Source: JBGTCY01 sp041748615
GTDB taxonomy: Bacteria > Bacteroidota > Bacteroidia > Chitinophagales > CAIOSU01
Assembly: GCA_041748615.1 (NCBI GenBank)
Contig: JBGTCY010000109.1
Coordinates: 1 to 20,825, forward strand
Length of the DNA: 20,825 nucleotides
Direction: 5' to 3'
Below are positions 13,405 through 20,825 of the stretch, piece by piece. The notes beneath the pieces are model-generated. The model was not told the DNA's origin, made no database searches, and worked only from the letters and a program-made list of their open reading frames with translations. The stretch's first letter is position 1. Every line of letters starts with the position of its first letter. A program made the position numbers and the translations under genes.

Positions 13405-15738
13405 ATGAAGGTAAAAAATTACCTGCTCTCCCTTTTTTTCCTGTTTTCACTGCCCCTTTCAGCTCAGATTCTTGAACCTGCCAAATGGCAGTTTTCCAAA
13501 GAAAGTAAAGGAAATGATGAATTCCTCCTGCATTTCGATGTTCAGTTAGACTACGGTTGGTATATCTACTCCCAGTTTATCAGCGATGATGGTCCGGTTC
13601 CTACGACATTCCAGTTTGAAAAAAATAAAAAGATTGAACTCCTCGGCAAAGTGGATGAAAGCGGTGACAAAGTGGTGGAAGGCATGGACGAAATTTTCGG
13701 AATTCATTTGAAAAAGTTTGGCGGCAAAGCGCGTTTCACACAAAAAGTGAAAGTGCAGAAGGGCGCGAATGAACTGACGGGCAGTTTGGAGTTTATGGTG
13801 TGTGATGATGAAAAATGTCTGCCACCCGCGCTGGTGGATTTTTCATTCAAGTTTGATGACGCGATTGAGCAGGGTTTGCAACCGGTGACACCCAGAACAG
13901 AGCCGGGTGGAATATTAGAGCCGGTGAAATGGTCTTTCAAAAAAGAAAATATTGAAGGCAACAGCTATCAGTTGGTGTTTGAAGCGAAAATTGATGCCGG
14001 ATGGTATCTCTATGCTCAGGAAACTGATGGGGATGAAGAAGTCATTGGTCCCGTGTTCACGAGTTTCATGTTTGAGGAAGATGAAAAAGTGAAGTTCATT
14101 GGTTCAATAGAAGAGAGCGGAGAAAAAACAATTGAAGGCATTGACCCGGTTTTCGGCATTGAAGTGAAAAAATTTTCAGGTACTGCCGTCTTTACGCAGC
14201 GCTTCACCACAGACGACCCGAAAGCCATCATCAAAGGTTCGTTAGAGTTTATGACCTGCGATGATGAAAAATGCCTGCCTCCGCAAATCATTGATTTTTC
14301 CTTTGATGATGAGAAAGTGAGCGCATTTACATTTTCTGACTTTTCAGAAGCGAGAGACAAAACCATGCTTGCCATTTTTATAGCCGGATTTTTAGGCGGC
14401 TTACTGGCGTTGCTCACCCCCTGCGTGTTTCCGATGATACCGCTCACGGTCAGTTTTTTTACCAAAACCAGCAAGACGCGCGCGAAAGGCGTTTTAAATG
14501 CATCTATCTATGGCATCGCCATCATTGTTATTTATGTGTTACTTGGTTTTGTCATTACGGTTTCATTCGGACCTGACGCGCTGAACAAGATGGCAAGCAG
14601 CGCTTTTTTCAACCTTACTTTTTTTGTGGTGTTTGTCATTTTCGCGATTTCGTTTTTCGGATATTTTGAAATCACTTTGCCGAGTTCGCTCATTAACAAG
14701 ATGGATGCCGCATCAGAGCAGGGCGGGTTAATCGGTATCTTTTTCATGGCGTTCACGCTTTCATTAGTTTCGTTTTCATGCACCGGTCCCATTATTGGAA
14801 CATTGCTGGTGGAAGCAGCGATGAAAGGCAATCACATGGGTCCGTTGATGGGCATGTTCGGATTTTCGCTGGCGCTCGCGCTGCCATTCGCGTTGTTTGC
14901 CGCGTTTCCTGGATGGCTCAACACCCTGCCCAAATCAGGCGGCTGGCTCAACTCCGTAAAGGTGGTACTCGGATTTCTGGAACTCGCGCTCGCACTGAAA
15001 TTTCTCTCGAATGTTGACCTTGCGTATCACTGGGGTTTTCTCAAACGCGAAATTTTCCTCGGCATCTGGATTATCATTTTCACACTTACGGCATTATACA
15101 TTCTGGGCGTCATCAAATTTCCGCATGACGGTAAAGTGAAAAAATTCTCCCTGCCGCGCATCGCTTTTTCCAGCGTGTTTTTCGCATTTGTCATCTACCT
15201 GATTCCGGGATTAACGGGCGCTCCGCTGAAACTGCTGAGCGGATTTCCGCCTCCGAGTTTTTATTCCATTTTCGACACCGGTAGCAAATGTCCGCATGAC
15301 ATCAACTGCTTCAAGGATTTGAATGAAGGAGTGGCATACGCGCGGTTGGTGAAAAAACCCGTGATGGTGGACTTCACCGGATGGTCCTGCGTGAACTGCC
15401 GCAAGATGGAAGAGAATGTGTGGATTGAACCTGATGTGCTGAAATACCTCAAAGAAGATTACGTGCTCATTTCGCTTTATGTGGATGACCGCACACCGTT
15501 GCCTGCATCCGAACAGAAGGTGTCGCCCTGCACCGGCAAAAAAATCAAAACCATCGGCAACAAATGGAGCGAATACCAGGCGTGTACGTTCAACACCAAC
15601 TCGCAGCCTTATTATGTCTTAATGACGCCCACCGAACAGGTGCTCATCCAACCTCAGGGTTACATGCCCGACAAAAACCGCTACATCGAATTCCTGCAAG
15701 AGGGGTTGGATAAGTTCAGAAATGGAAGGAGTTCGTAG
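13405..15738 (+). CDS. DsbD-like thiol:disulfide interchange protein with duplicated alpha-like domain
   Basis: This 777-residue protein should carry electrons from cytoplasmic thioredoxin across the inner membrane to periplasmic thiol proteins. A signal peptide (about 1-21, ending LSAQ) is followed by two homologous DsbD-alpha-like domains (about 22-155 and 170-310), both starting ILEP-x-KW and both with GW-Y-Y, GSLEFM and a CDDEKCLPP motif (Cys133/138 and Cys285/290). The membrane domain has Cys340 in LTPCVFPMIP and Cys459 in SFSCTGPIIG, 119 residues apart, consistent with the DsbD beta pair. The C-terminal thioredoxin-like gamma domain carries Cys662-V-N-Cys665 in GWSCVNCRKME. The ATG at 13405 is chosen because it directly precedes the signal peptide. 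The open frame runs 41 codons further upstream. The gene follows purQ by 169 bases, so co-transcription is possible but unproven. Confidence 0.9.
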   Translation: MKVKNYLLSLFFLFSLPLSAQILEPAKWQFSKESKGNDEFLLHFDVQLDYGWYIYSQFISDDGPVPTTFQFEKNKKIELLGKVDESGDKVVEGMDEIFGIHLKKFGGKARFTQKVKVQKGANELTGSLEFMVCDDEKCLPPALVDFSFKFDDAIEQGLQPVTPRTEPGGILEPVKWSFKKENIEGNSYQLVFEAKIDAGWYLYAQETDGDEEVIGPVFTSFMFEEDEKVKFIGSIEESGEKTIEGIDPVFGIEVKKFSGTAVFTQRFTTDDPKAIIKGSLEFMTCDDEKCLPPQIIDFSFDDEKVSAFTFSDFSEARDKTMLAIFIAGFLGGLLALLTPCVFPMIPLTVSFFTKTSKTRAKGVLNASIYGIAIIVIYVLLGFVITVSFGPDALNKMASSAFFNLTFFVVFVIFAISFFGYFEITLPSSLINKMDAASEQGGLIGIFFMAFTLSLVSFSCTGPIIGTLLVEAAMKGNHMGPLMGMFGFSLALALPFALFAAFPGWLNTLPKSGGWLNSVKVVLGFLELALALKFLSNVDLAYHWGFLKREIFLGIWIIIFTLTALYILGVIKFPHDGKVKKFSLPRIAFSSVFFAFVIYLIPGLTGAPLKLLSGFPPPSFYSIFDTGSKCPHDINCFKDLNEGVAYARLVKKPVMVDFTGWSCVNCRKMEENVWIEPDVLKYLKEDYVLISLYVDDRTPLPASEQKVSPCTGKKIKTIGNKWSEYQACTFNTNSQPYYVLMTPTEQVLIQPQGYMPDKNRYIEFLQEGLDKFRNGRSS

Positions 15739-15890
15739 AAAATATCTTTGTGTAAGATTTTTTTTATTGAAGTTTCACTATTTGTATAAAAAACAATAAT
15801 ATATGAAATTCCTTCATTTCAGCTTATTAATTGCCTTTTCAAATTTTAGATATGACCAGAAATTCGATTATCTTTTGGCACTTCGCTGTC

Positions 15891-15922
15891 ATTCAATGTA
15901 ATTTGGTTGTATTACAATGAAT
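15891..15922. repeat. Imperfect hairpin between convergent genes
   Basis: ATTCAATGTAAT (15891-15902) pairs at 11 of 12 positions with ATTACAATGAAT (15911-15922) around an 8-base loop. It lies between the 3' ends of the dsbD-like gene and the minus-strand Omp28-like gene and might terminate from either side. It has no T-tract and is AT-rich, so this is weak. Confidence 0.4.
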
Positions 15923-16018
15923 AACTACTCAATGACCACCGAATAATGCATTTAAATAAGTGAGAAGTAAGGAGTTCTGAAATTGGAAGGAATAATGTGA
16001 AGCGTTATTGAGAATACC

Positions 16019-17857
16019 TCACTTATTCACCATCACTTTCTCAACATAACGCTTACCGCCAGCAGTGACATTGATGAAGTAAACTCCATTTCTGAAAGCG
16101 GACGCGTCAATCGTAAGAGTTCCTGTTTCGGCTGTATTTTGCTGTGGCGAAGTATAAACAATCTGACCTAACAAGTTGGTGACTTCAACATTGACATTCA
16201 TGACAGAGGTTAGCGCGACATTCAGGAAAATTTTATCCTGAGCCGGATTAGGAAAAAGCGAAACAGTGCCCGGAAAATCCGCTTGAGTGATTCCGGTCGG
16301 GTCTCCGAAAACATCAGAAGAATCAGGCTGCTCCACATTGTATCCGAAATGAATATCGCCCTGGCTGTTATAATTTTTATAATTATTCACTATCACAAAT
16401 CCATCGCTGTCTTCTAATTTCAAACCGGAGCCGTTTGTCACCAATCCATCTCCGTAACTGTCATAGATGGAAAACCGGTAACAACCATCATCCGGTAAAT
16501 TGAAAGTTTGCGTGATGGCTGCGGGCAATGGCGTACTTGAACCTGGATTGGAAACATTGGTGTAAGGTCCTCCCTGGTACAACACCGTTCCTGCTGCATT
16601 AAAAAGTTTCCAGGTACATTCAGCGCCCCAATAGTCAAGCTGTAATGTCATAATAATGGCATTGGAAACTTCCGGTGAACTTGGAAAAGAAAAGGTGATT
16701 TCATTATCACTTTCATCGCCATCCGGATTCGCATTTGGAAGGCGGGCAGTTACTTCAAGGGTATTATTTGCTGCCGGAAAATAATTAATCGGGCTGAGTT
16801 GAATTTCTGTTTCAGACATGATTTGCAGGTTGCCCGTCCATTGATACGTTTTCACCGGGCTGTTATTCACGGAATAATCAAATTGCAGACTTGAAAGAGT
16901 CCCCCCTCCTAAATTTTGAATTTTCACGAAAGGTGCGGTTGTAAACCCGCAATTTGTTTCTTGTCCGATATTGACGCTGACCGCTTTGACATTGTGCGCG
17001 TGAGGAAAATTCGTAAATGATGGCTTCACCGATTGTCCGGTAATGATTTGCTTGGGTCCTTCCGCGACAAAAGCTACGATTTCAAGGTCGCCAAGCACAA
17101 CCGGGATGCCGTTCATCTGCTCGCCAATCACATACGTGAAAGTGCGGTCAATTGTTTGACCTGCATACGCGTTGTTAATGATTTCTCCCTGCCAGGGATT
17201 CGTTACAATATGACGCAACATCCTATCATGATTATACTGACCGTCAGGTAAAATCTGAGCTGAATTCTGGCTCATGTTCACTTGCGGACCAGCGATATTG
17301 TCTTGCAGAATCATCACCGATAGCCTGTTGCCTGTGGGTGTGGAAGAAGTTGCAGTATAATAAACCTGCACCTGAACGGTAAGTAAACCTGTTTGAACAT
17401 CAATTACGGCTTCTACGCCAAGGTTTGCGATTGCATTATCAACCAGCGTCTGATTCGTAGCGTTTGTCCAGCTACCCCTGTTGAGGGCAATGTTTCCGCT
17501 TGTTTGAGGCTGAGGACTTGTAAAAACCAAACGGTTGACGGTACCAGCCGGCAATCCTTGAACTCCGGTTTGCCCGATGATATTTGAGCTCCCAGGAACA
17601 CGATAATCCGGGTCATTCGGTCCGGGAACCGCATACTGTCCGGCATGAATATTCACCAAAATAACTTTGCCGGGATTATTCGCAACAATGGTTGATGCTA
17701 TCTTGTGACCATCAGGACAAAACTGGCATTTGAACCCCGTAAAAGTTTCCAACACTACATTTTTCTTTTGGACAGTTGTTGGAACAGGAATTCCCTGCGC
17801 TGAAATTTGCAGCGAGAAGAAAGTGATAGCGCATATGAACAGATAGTATTTTTTCAT
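16019..17857 (-). CDS. Omp28-like secreted protein with CxxC motif and T9SS type A sorting domain
   Basis: This is a 612-residue exported multidomain protein. The signal peptide (1-20, ending QISA) is followed by an Omp28-like, thioredoxin-related region (about 30-280). It opens with NVVLETFTGFKCQFCPDGH, carrying Cys44 and Cys47 as a CQFC pair, and includes ILVNIHAGQY and HDRMLRHIV. A CARDB-like beta domain follows (about 290-400), then a beta domain with DDGCYRFSIYDSYGDGL (about 400-510). The C-terminus (about 525-612) is a T9SS type A sorting domain with VSLFPNPAQDKIFL, LLGQIVY and FRNGVYFINV and a basic end, ENVMVNK-like (seen as EKVMVNK), so the protein is predicted to reach the cell surface or medium. 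It is divergent from the small cargo gene at 17988. The CxxC suggests thiol-disulfide activity, but Omp28 proteins have no established reaction that I can cite. Confidence 0.85.
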   Translation of the reverse strand: MKKYYLFICAITFFSLQISAQGIPVPTTVQKKNVVLETFTGFKCQFCPDGHKIASTIVANNPGKVILVNIHAGQYAVPGPNDPDYRVPGSSNIIGQTGVQGLPAGTVNRLVFTSPQPQTSGNIALNRGSWTNATNQTLVDNAIANLGVEAVIDVQTGLLTVQVQVYYTATSSTPTGNRLSVMILQDNIAGPQVNMSQNSAQILPDGQYNHDRMLRHIVTNPWQGEIINNAYAGQTIDRTFTYVIGEQMNGIPVVLGDLEIVAFVAEGPKQIITGQSVKPSFTNFPHAHNVKAVSVNIGQETNCGFTTAPFVKIQNLGGGTLSSLQFDYSVNNSPVKTYQWTGNLQIMSETEIQLSPINYFPAANNTLEVTARLPNANPDGDESDNEITFSFPSSPEVSNAIIMTLQLDYWGAECTWKLFNAAGTVLYQGGPYTNVSNPGSSTPLPAAITQTFNLPDDGCYRFSIYDSYGDGLVTNGSGLKLEDSDGFVIVNNYKNYNSQGDIHFGYNVEQPDSSDVFGDPTGITQADFPGTVSLFPNPAQDKIFLNVALTSVMNVNVEVTNLLGQIVYTSPQQNTAETGTLTIDASAFRNGVYFINVTAGGKRYVEKVMVNK

Positions 17858-17883
17858 GACAGATTAGATTGTTTGACTTTTAT

Positions 17884-17891
17884 CAAAGATA
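17884..17891 (-). promoter_or_regulatory. Putative -7 element (TAnnTTTG) of the Omp28-like gene
   Basis: On the minus strand TATCTTTG matches the Bacteroidota -7 consensus exactly and lies 26 bases before the ATG. It faces away from the plus-strand element at 17956-17963. A -33 element is not clear. Confidence 0.55.
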
Positions 17892-17955
17892 ATTATTCCG
17901 GTTAATTTTTGTTAATCTTTTCGTAAAAAAAATGGACAAGTGTTCTTTCAATTCG

Positions 17956-17963
17956 TATATTTG
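17956..17963 (+). promoter_or_regulatory. Putative -7 element (TAnnTTTG) of the small T9SS cargo gene
   Basis: TATATTTG is an exact TAnnTTTG match 24 bases before the ATG at 17988, a normal leader length. The longer open frame starting at 17940 would include this element inside the coding sequence, which supports the ATG at 17988 as the real start. Confidence 0.55.
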
Positions 17964-17987
17964 GGTAAGATTATTCAGAATTCAATC

Positions 17988-18698
17988 ATGAAAAGGATTT
18001 TATTATCATTTTTAGTTTTAATATCGTCACTGACAATTTACGCTCAGACACTTACCTTTAGCAGTGATACTACAACTGCAATAGGTACTGCTGATTTAAT
18101 TGAAATTGTCGCTTATGGTTTTGTCTATAACAACAATTCTACAGATTCGATTGAAGTAGCTTGGGAACGTGTTGTCGAAAATGTTCCAACTGGATGGGAT
18201 GGCACCGCAATCTGCGATAAAATCAATTGCTGGTTTCAATCGGTGAGCGCTTCGCCACAAACTTTTTATATTCCCGCCAATGGCAACTCGCGTTTTGATG
18301 TTCATTTTTATCCCGCTTTTATTCCCGGCAACGGCACCGTGCATTTGAAGGTGTGGGCGGTGGGTGACAGCGCCAATACCGCTGTCACCGGAGTTTATAA
18401 AGCTACTGCCGAAGAACCGGTCAGTGCTGATTTCGCTTCTGAAAATGACAAAATCCGCATTTATCCCAATCCGGCTCGTGACCACATCTTAATCAGAAAC
18501 CTGCCCGCAAATCAGTTTTCAACTATTGAAATTTATAATATCTTCGGCAGACGCATGTTGTCCTTTTCTCAACCTTCCGGCAGAGACAGCATTGTTCAAA
18601 AGTTTGATATCGGTTCGCTGCCGAAAGGCATTTACATGGTACGCGTATTCGACTCCGCAGCCAATGTGATTTTCACAAAATCACTTTCCAAAGAATAA
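17988..18698 (+). CDS. Small secreted protein with T9SS type A sorting domain
   Basis: This is a 236-residue exported protein. The signal peptide (about 1-20, ending TIYAQ) precedes one beta-sandwich-like domain (about 21-145) that contains a cysteine pair in ICDKINCWFQ and a strand pattern such as IPANGNSRFDVHFYP. The C-terminal part (about 155-236) is a T9SS type A sorting domain with IRIYPNPARDHILI, IYNIFGRRMLSF and LPKGIYMVRVFD. I do not recognise the N-terminal domain as a named family. It could be an Ig-like or choice-of-anchor type fold. The ATG at 17988 fits both the signal peptide and the promoter element just upstream. Divergent expression with the Omp28-like gene suggests a functional pairing, by inference only. 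Confidence 0.82.
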   Translation: MKRILLSFLVLISSLTIYAQTLTFSSDTTTAIGTADLIEIVAYGFVYNNNSTDSIEVAWERVVENVPTGWDGTAICDKINCWFQSVSASPQTFYIPANGNSRFDVHFYPAFIPGNGTVHLKVWAVGDSANTAVTGVYKATAEEPVSADFASENDKIRIYPNPARDHILIRNLPANQFSTIEIYNIFGRRMLSFSQPSGRDSIVQKFDIGSLPKGIYMVRVFDSAANVIFTKSLSKE

Positions 18699-18739
18699 AT
18701 CTTTACTCAGGAACATTTCCAGGATTACTTCCCCCAAGC

Positions 18740-18760
18740 GTTTAACATCTAAAGTCTAAT
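18740..18760 (-). repeat. Short intergenic repeat related to 1705-1725
   Basis: On the minus strand this 21-base unit contains TTAGACTTTAGA and matches the plus-strand unit at 1705-1725 at 19 of 21 positions. The two copies lie about 17 kb apart, both between genes, in opposite orientation. Confidence 0.5.
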
Positions 18761-18850
18761 ATCTGATTGTAGATAGCTCAAATTGGAGATGTTATTTTAT
18801 ACCACCGGAAAACAGGTTTTCGAATTTGCACTGAATAGCACCCGATGGTA

Positions 18851-18892
18851 TATCCCGATTACAGTTCGTTTTTTTTAATTTCTTTCGGGATA
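18851..18892. repeat. Inverted repeat near the 3' end of the TlpA-like gene
   Basis: TATCCCGA (18851-18858) and TCGGGATA (18885-18892) are perfect 8-bp arms around a 26-base AT-rich interior. It could lie in the 3' region of either convergent transcript. The wide loop and lack of a T-tract after the right arm make a classical terminator unlikely. Confidence 0.35.
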
Positions 18893-18897
18893 CAACA

Positions 18898-19407
18898 TTA
18901 CTTAGACAACCCTTTTAATTTTTCTTCAAGGATAAATTCATCTCCGCTTTTATACCCTAAATGGGTGGAAACTATCACGCCTTCCTGATTGGAAAGCACA
19001 GTGTAAGGTGGCATCTGAAAGTTAAACGCGCGCTTGAGGTCCTGATTGGGGTCCAGCAGCACCTGGAATTGCCATCCCTGAGCTTGCGCAAATGACTTCA
19101 CTTTTGCGGTGTTGCGCGAATCATCAATGGAAACTGCTATCAGCTCCACGTTATAGTCTTCCAGCCATTCATCATAAATGTCGTTGATATTATTCAACTC
19201 CAATTTGCAGGGTCCGCACCAGGTCGCCCAAAAGTTGATAATTGTGATTTTCCCGTTTTTCCCGAAATCAGCAATATTGATTCTTTTGCCGTCAAGCGTC
19301 AACACTTCAACATCGGGAAGTTTTTTATTGGTAAAAGCATCTTTTACCTGTGCGGATAAAATGCCGGTGGAAACAAAAGAAATTAAAAGGAGCAGCAATG
19401 TTTTCAT
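18898..19407 (-). CDS. TlpA-like exported thioredoxin family protein
   Basis: This 169-residue thiol:disulfide oxidoreductase of the TlpA/ResA type should act in the periplasm, usually as a reductant. The signal peptide (about 1-20, ending ILSAQ) is followed by a thioredoxin fold: an N-terminal strand LPDVEVLTLDGKRINIADF, the active site INFWATWCGPCKLE with Cys64 and Cys67, the ELIAVSIDD strand, and the cis-proline loop MPPYTVL (Pro133/Pro134). The length fits a single-domain TlpA with no extra N-terminal module. There is no T9SS C-terminal domain and no lipobox cysteine is visible. It is divergent from the barrel gene at 19610. DsbD-type proteins commonly supply electrons to TlpA-type partners, and a DsbD-like gene lies 3 kb away. 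That partnership is inferred. Confidence 0.92.
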   Translation of the reverse strand: MKTLLLLLISFVSTGILSAQVKDAFTNKKLPDVEVLTLDGKRINIADFGKNGKITIINFWATWCGPCKLELNNINDIYDEWLEDYNVELIAVSIDDSRNTAKVKSFAQAQGWQFQVLLDPNQDLKRAFNFQMPPYTVLSNQEGVIVSTHLGYKSGDEFILEEKLKGLSK

Positions 19408-19497
19408 AAAATATTTTTGAGTATCATAACAATATTAATGCCATTGAATCAACAGAACGATTAATTTCAGCCTGCCGAAAAAAAATTCGGATTTATA

Positions 19498-19582
19498 GGG
19501 CAGTTCTAAAAATCATTTCCTTTGCCTCATCTCTCCCTTCAATAATGAAGAAGGTGTAAAAGGTAATTTTTTAGAACAGCAC
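19498..19582. mobile_element. MITE-like inverted-repeat element
   Basis: The two ends of an 85-base segment are inverted repeats. GTTCTAAAAA (19503-19512) pairs perfectly with TTTTTAGAAC (19568-19577), and three of the five flanking positions on each side also pair. The interior is partly palindromic, centred on CTTCAATAATGAAG. It lies between the divergent TlpA-like and barrel genes, encodes nothing visible, and resembles a small non-autonomous repeat element. No flanking target-site duplication is evident. Confidence 0.4.
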
Positions 19583-19609
19583 TAAAGCAAATGAAAGATA
19601 GCATTTGAA

Positions 19610-20825
19610 ATGAGAAAATGGTTGCTTTTGCATTTTATGATTTTGACAACTTACGTTGTATCAGGACAGGGAAGCTTTTTCGGGAGCATCCAGTCAAACA
19701 CCAATTTCTACATCCGCGACTCAATTATTGGCGCAGCCAATACGCCTCACTATGACAACCTGAAACTCTCGACAGACGCCTGGCTCAACTTGGATTATGT
19801 CAACGAGCGTTTCATGTTCGACTTGGGTGTTCGTTTTGACGTGTATAATAATTCGAACCTGCACACACCGAATTTTCCATACAGCGCGGTAGGAATCGGC
19901 ACCTGGTATATCCGTAAGCGCGGTGAAAAGTATCGTGTTACCGGAGGTTATTTTTATGACCAGTTTGGCAGCGGGATTGCATTCAGGGCGTTTGAAGACC
20001 GGACATTAGGGATTGACAATTCACTGCTGGGTGTTCACCTTGAAATTGACCCGGTACAACAATTAAAAATCAAAGCTTTCACGGGAGTTCAAAAAAACAG
20101 GATTGATTTACTCAAACCGATTATTACGGGATTAAACATCGAGTCGAATTTTTCAATTGGAAATAAAGTGCGAATTATCCCGGGCGCGGCAATCATTAAC
20201 CGGACAATGGACCAAGCCTCATTAGATTTTGTAGTGAGCACCATCGAAACCTATCAGCCTGTGAATCGTTTTGTTCCAAAATATAATGTGTATGTATTCA
20301 GTGGTTACAATACGCTCAATGTCGGAAATTTTTCATGGTTTGCGGAAGTGGCAGCAAAAACTACCGAGGCGATTTTAGACTATGAAGGGACGCTCGTCAA
20401 CCGCCCCGGAACAGTTTTTTACAGCACCTTGAATTATTCAAAATCGAAATTCGGTGGGGCGATACAATTCAAGCGCACCGAAAATTTCCCTTTCCGCACC
20501 AGCCCGAATGAAACCCTGTTACAAGGATTCATTGATTTCATTCCAGCGATAACAAGGCAGAATTTTTTACGGCTGCCCGCCCGCTATAACGCGGTCGTGC
20601 AGGAATTGGAAGAGTTGGCATACAGCGCGGATATCAACTACAGTCCGATTGCACGCAAACTCACAATTAATTTGAATTACTCTGAAGTGCGCGATTTGAG
20701 CAATGAACTTAAATTCAGGGAAGTGATTGGTGATGTCGAATTGAAATTCAAAAAAAACTGGAAAGGGTTAGTCGGTCTCCAATACATTCAGTATGACCAG
20801 CATTTTTATGAAGGGGAAGTCTATG
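19610..20825 (+). CDS. Outer-membrane beta-barrel protein, probably DUF6029-like (partial)
   Basis: This frame is open for 405 codons to the right edge. The signal peptide (about 1-20, MRKWLLLHFMILTTYVVSGQ) precedes GSFFGSIQSNTNFYIRDS, DAWLNLDYVNERFMFDLGVRFD and GIGTWYIRKRGEKYRVTGGYFYDQFGSG (quoted here only as landmarks in the first 125 residues). The remainder alternates polar and hydrophobic residues in aromatic-rich strands such as GNFSWFAEVAAKT and WKGLVGLQYIQYDQ, as in a long outer-membrane barrel. The pattern resembles DUF6029, a Bacteroidota family of unknown function that I recall near TlpA-like and Omp28-like genes. That recollection needs a profile search. The C-terminus is outside the window. 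The ATG at 19610 directly precedes the signal peptide. Confidence 0.7.
   Translation, partial: MRKWLLLHFMILTTYVVSGQGSFFGSIQSNTNFYIRDSIIGAANTPHYDNLKLSTDAWLNLDYVNERFMFDLGVRFDVYNNSNLHTPNFPYSAVGIGTWYIRKRGEKYRVTGGYFYDQFGSGIAFRAFEDRTLGIDNSLLGVHLEIDPVQQLKIKAFTGVQKNRIDLLKPIITGLNIESNFSIGNKVRIIPGAAIINRTMDQASLDFVVSTIETYQPVNRFVPKYNVYVFSGYNTLNVGNFSWFAEVAAKTTEAILDYEGTLVNRPGTVFYSTLNYSKSKFGGAIQFKRTENFPFRTSPNETLLQGFIDFIPAITRQNFLRLPARYNAVVQELEELAYSADINYSPIARKLTINLNYSEVRDLSNELKFREVIGDVELKFKKNWKGLVGLQYIQYDQHFYEGEVY

Noticed and set aside
15739..15790. T-rich stretch after the dsbD-like gene as an intrinsic terminator
   Set aside because: A run of eight T residues is present but I find no stable GC-containing stem directly before it.
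19601..19609. TAGCATTTG just before the barrel gene as a -7 promoter element
   Set aside because: The spacing is TA-n3-TTTG instead of TA-n2-TTTG, and it would place transcription start inside the coding sequence.

Overview
The window looks like a chromosomal segment of a member of the Bacteroidota. The evidence is two C-terminal domains of type IX secretion (T9SS) type A, one gliding-motility-associated (CHU_C, type B) C-terminal domain, a PorP/SprF family protein, the lineage-restricted families DUF6427, DUF6435 and (tentatively) DUF6029, several TAnnTTTG promoter elements, and an almost complete lack of Shine-Dalgarno sequences. I cannot place it more finely. A free-standing PurQ argues against lineages that carry only the long fused PurL. 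There is no rRNA, tRNA, CRISPR array, phage gene or recognisable transposase.

Layout. 1-113 is the tail of an unidentified gene, closed by a strong intrinsic terminator. 343-1320 is a CNNM/CBS membrane protein. 1321-1742, between convergent genes, has no gene but holds hairpins and short direct repeats. 1743-4217 (minus) is a secreted M1 zinc aminopeptidase. Reading away from it, 4347-10815 is a two-gene unit: a 1622-residue surface protein (DUF2341-like domain, glycine-rich repeats, 14 PKD or PKD-like modules, CHU_C sorting domain), then a PorP/SprF protein with an added coiled coil and a SPOR-like C-terminus. A clear terminator follows, then a 57-residue DUF6435 protein at 10921-11094 and a non-coding stretch of about 435 bases. 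11530-15738 carries a DUF6427 membrane protein, purQ and a DsbD-like thiol:disulfide protein with a duplicated N-terminal domain. 16019-20825 holds a large Omp28-like T9SS cargo with a CxxC motif (minus), a small divergent T9SS cargo (plus), a TlpA-like thioredoxin (minus), and the start of an outer-membrane beta-barrel protein that runs off the window (plus).

How the genes may work together. The giant PKD protein and the PorP/SprF-SPOR protein resemble the SprB/SprF pairing, in which a CHU_C cargo is secreted with the help of a neighbouring SprF-type protein. Thirteen consecutive modules of the giant protein each carry two cysteines in equivalent places. The same 20 kb encodes three extracytoplasmic thiol-redox proteins: DsbD with two alpha-like domains, the Omp28-like protein with CQFC, and the TlpA-like protein with CGPC. 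A link between redox handling and T9SS surface-protein folding is my inference. The most unusual items are the PorP/SprF-SPOR fusion, the cysteine-paired PKD array, the DsbD duplication, the structured gap at 1321-1742 and a MITE-like inverted repeat at 19498-19582.
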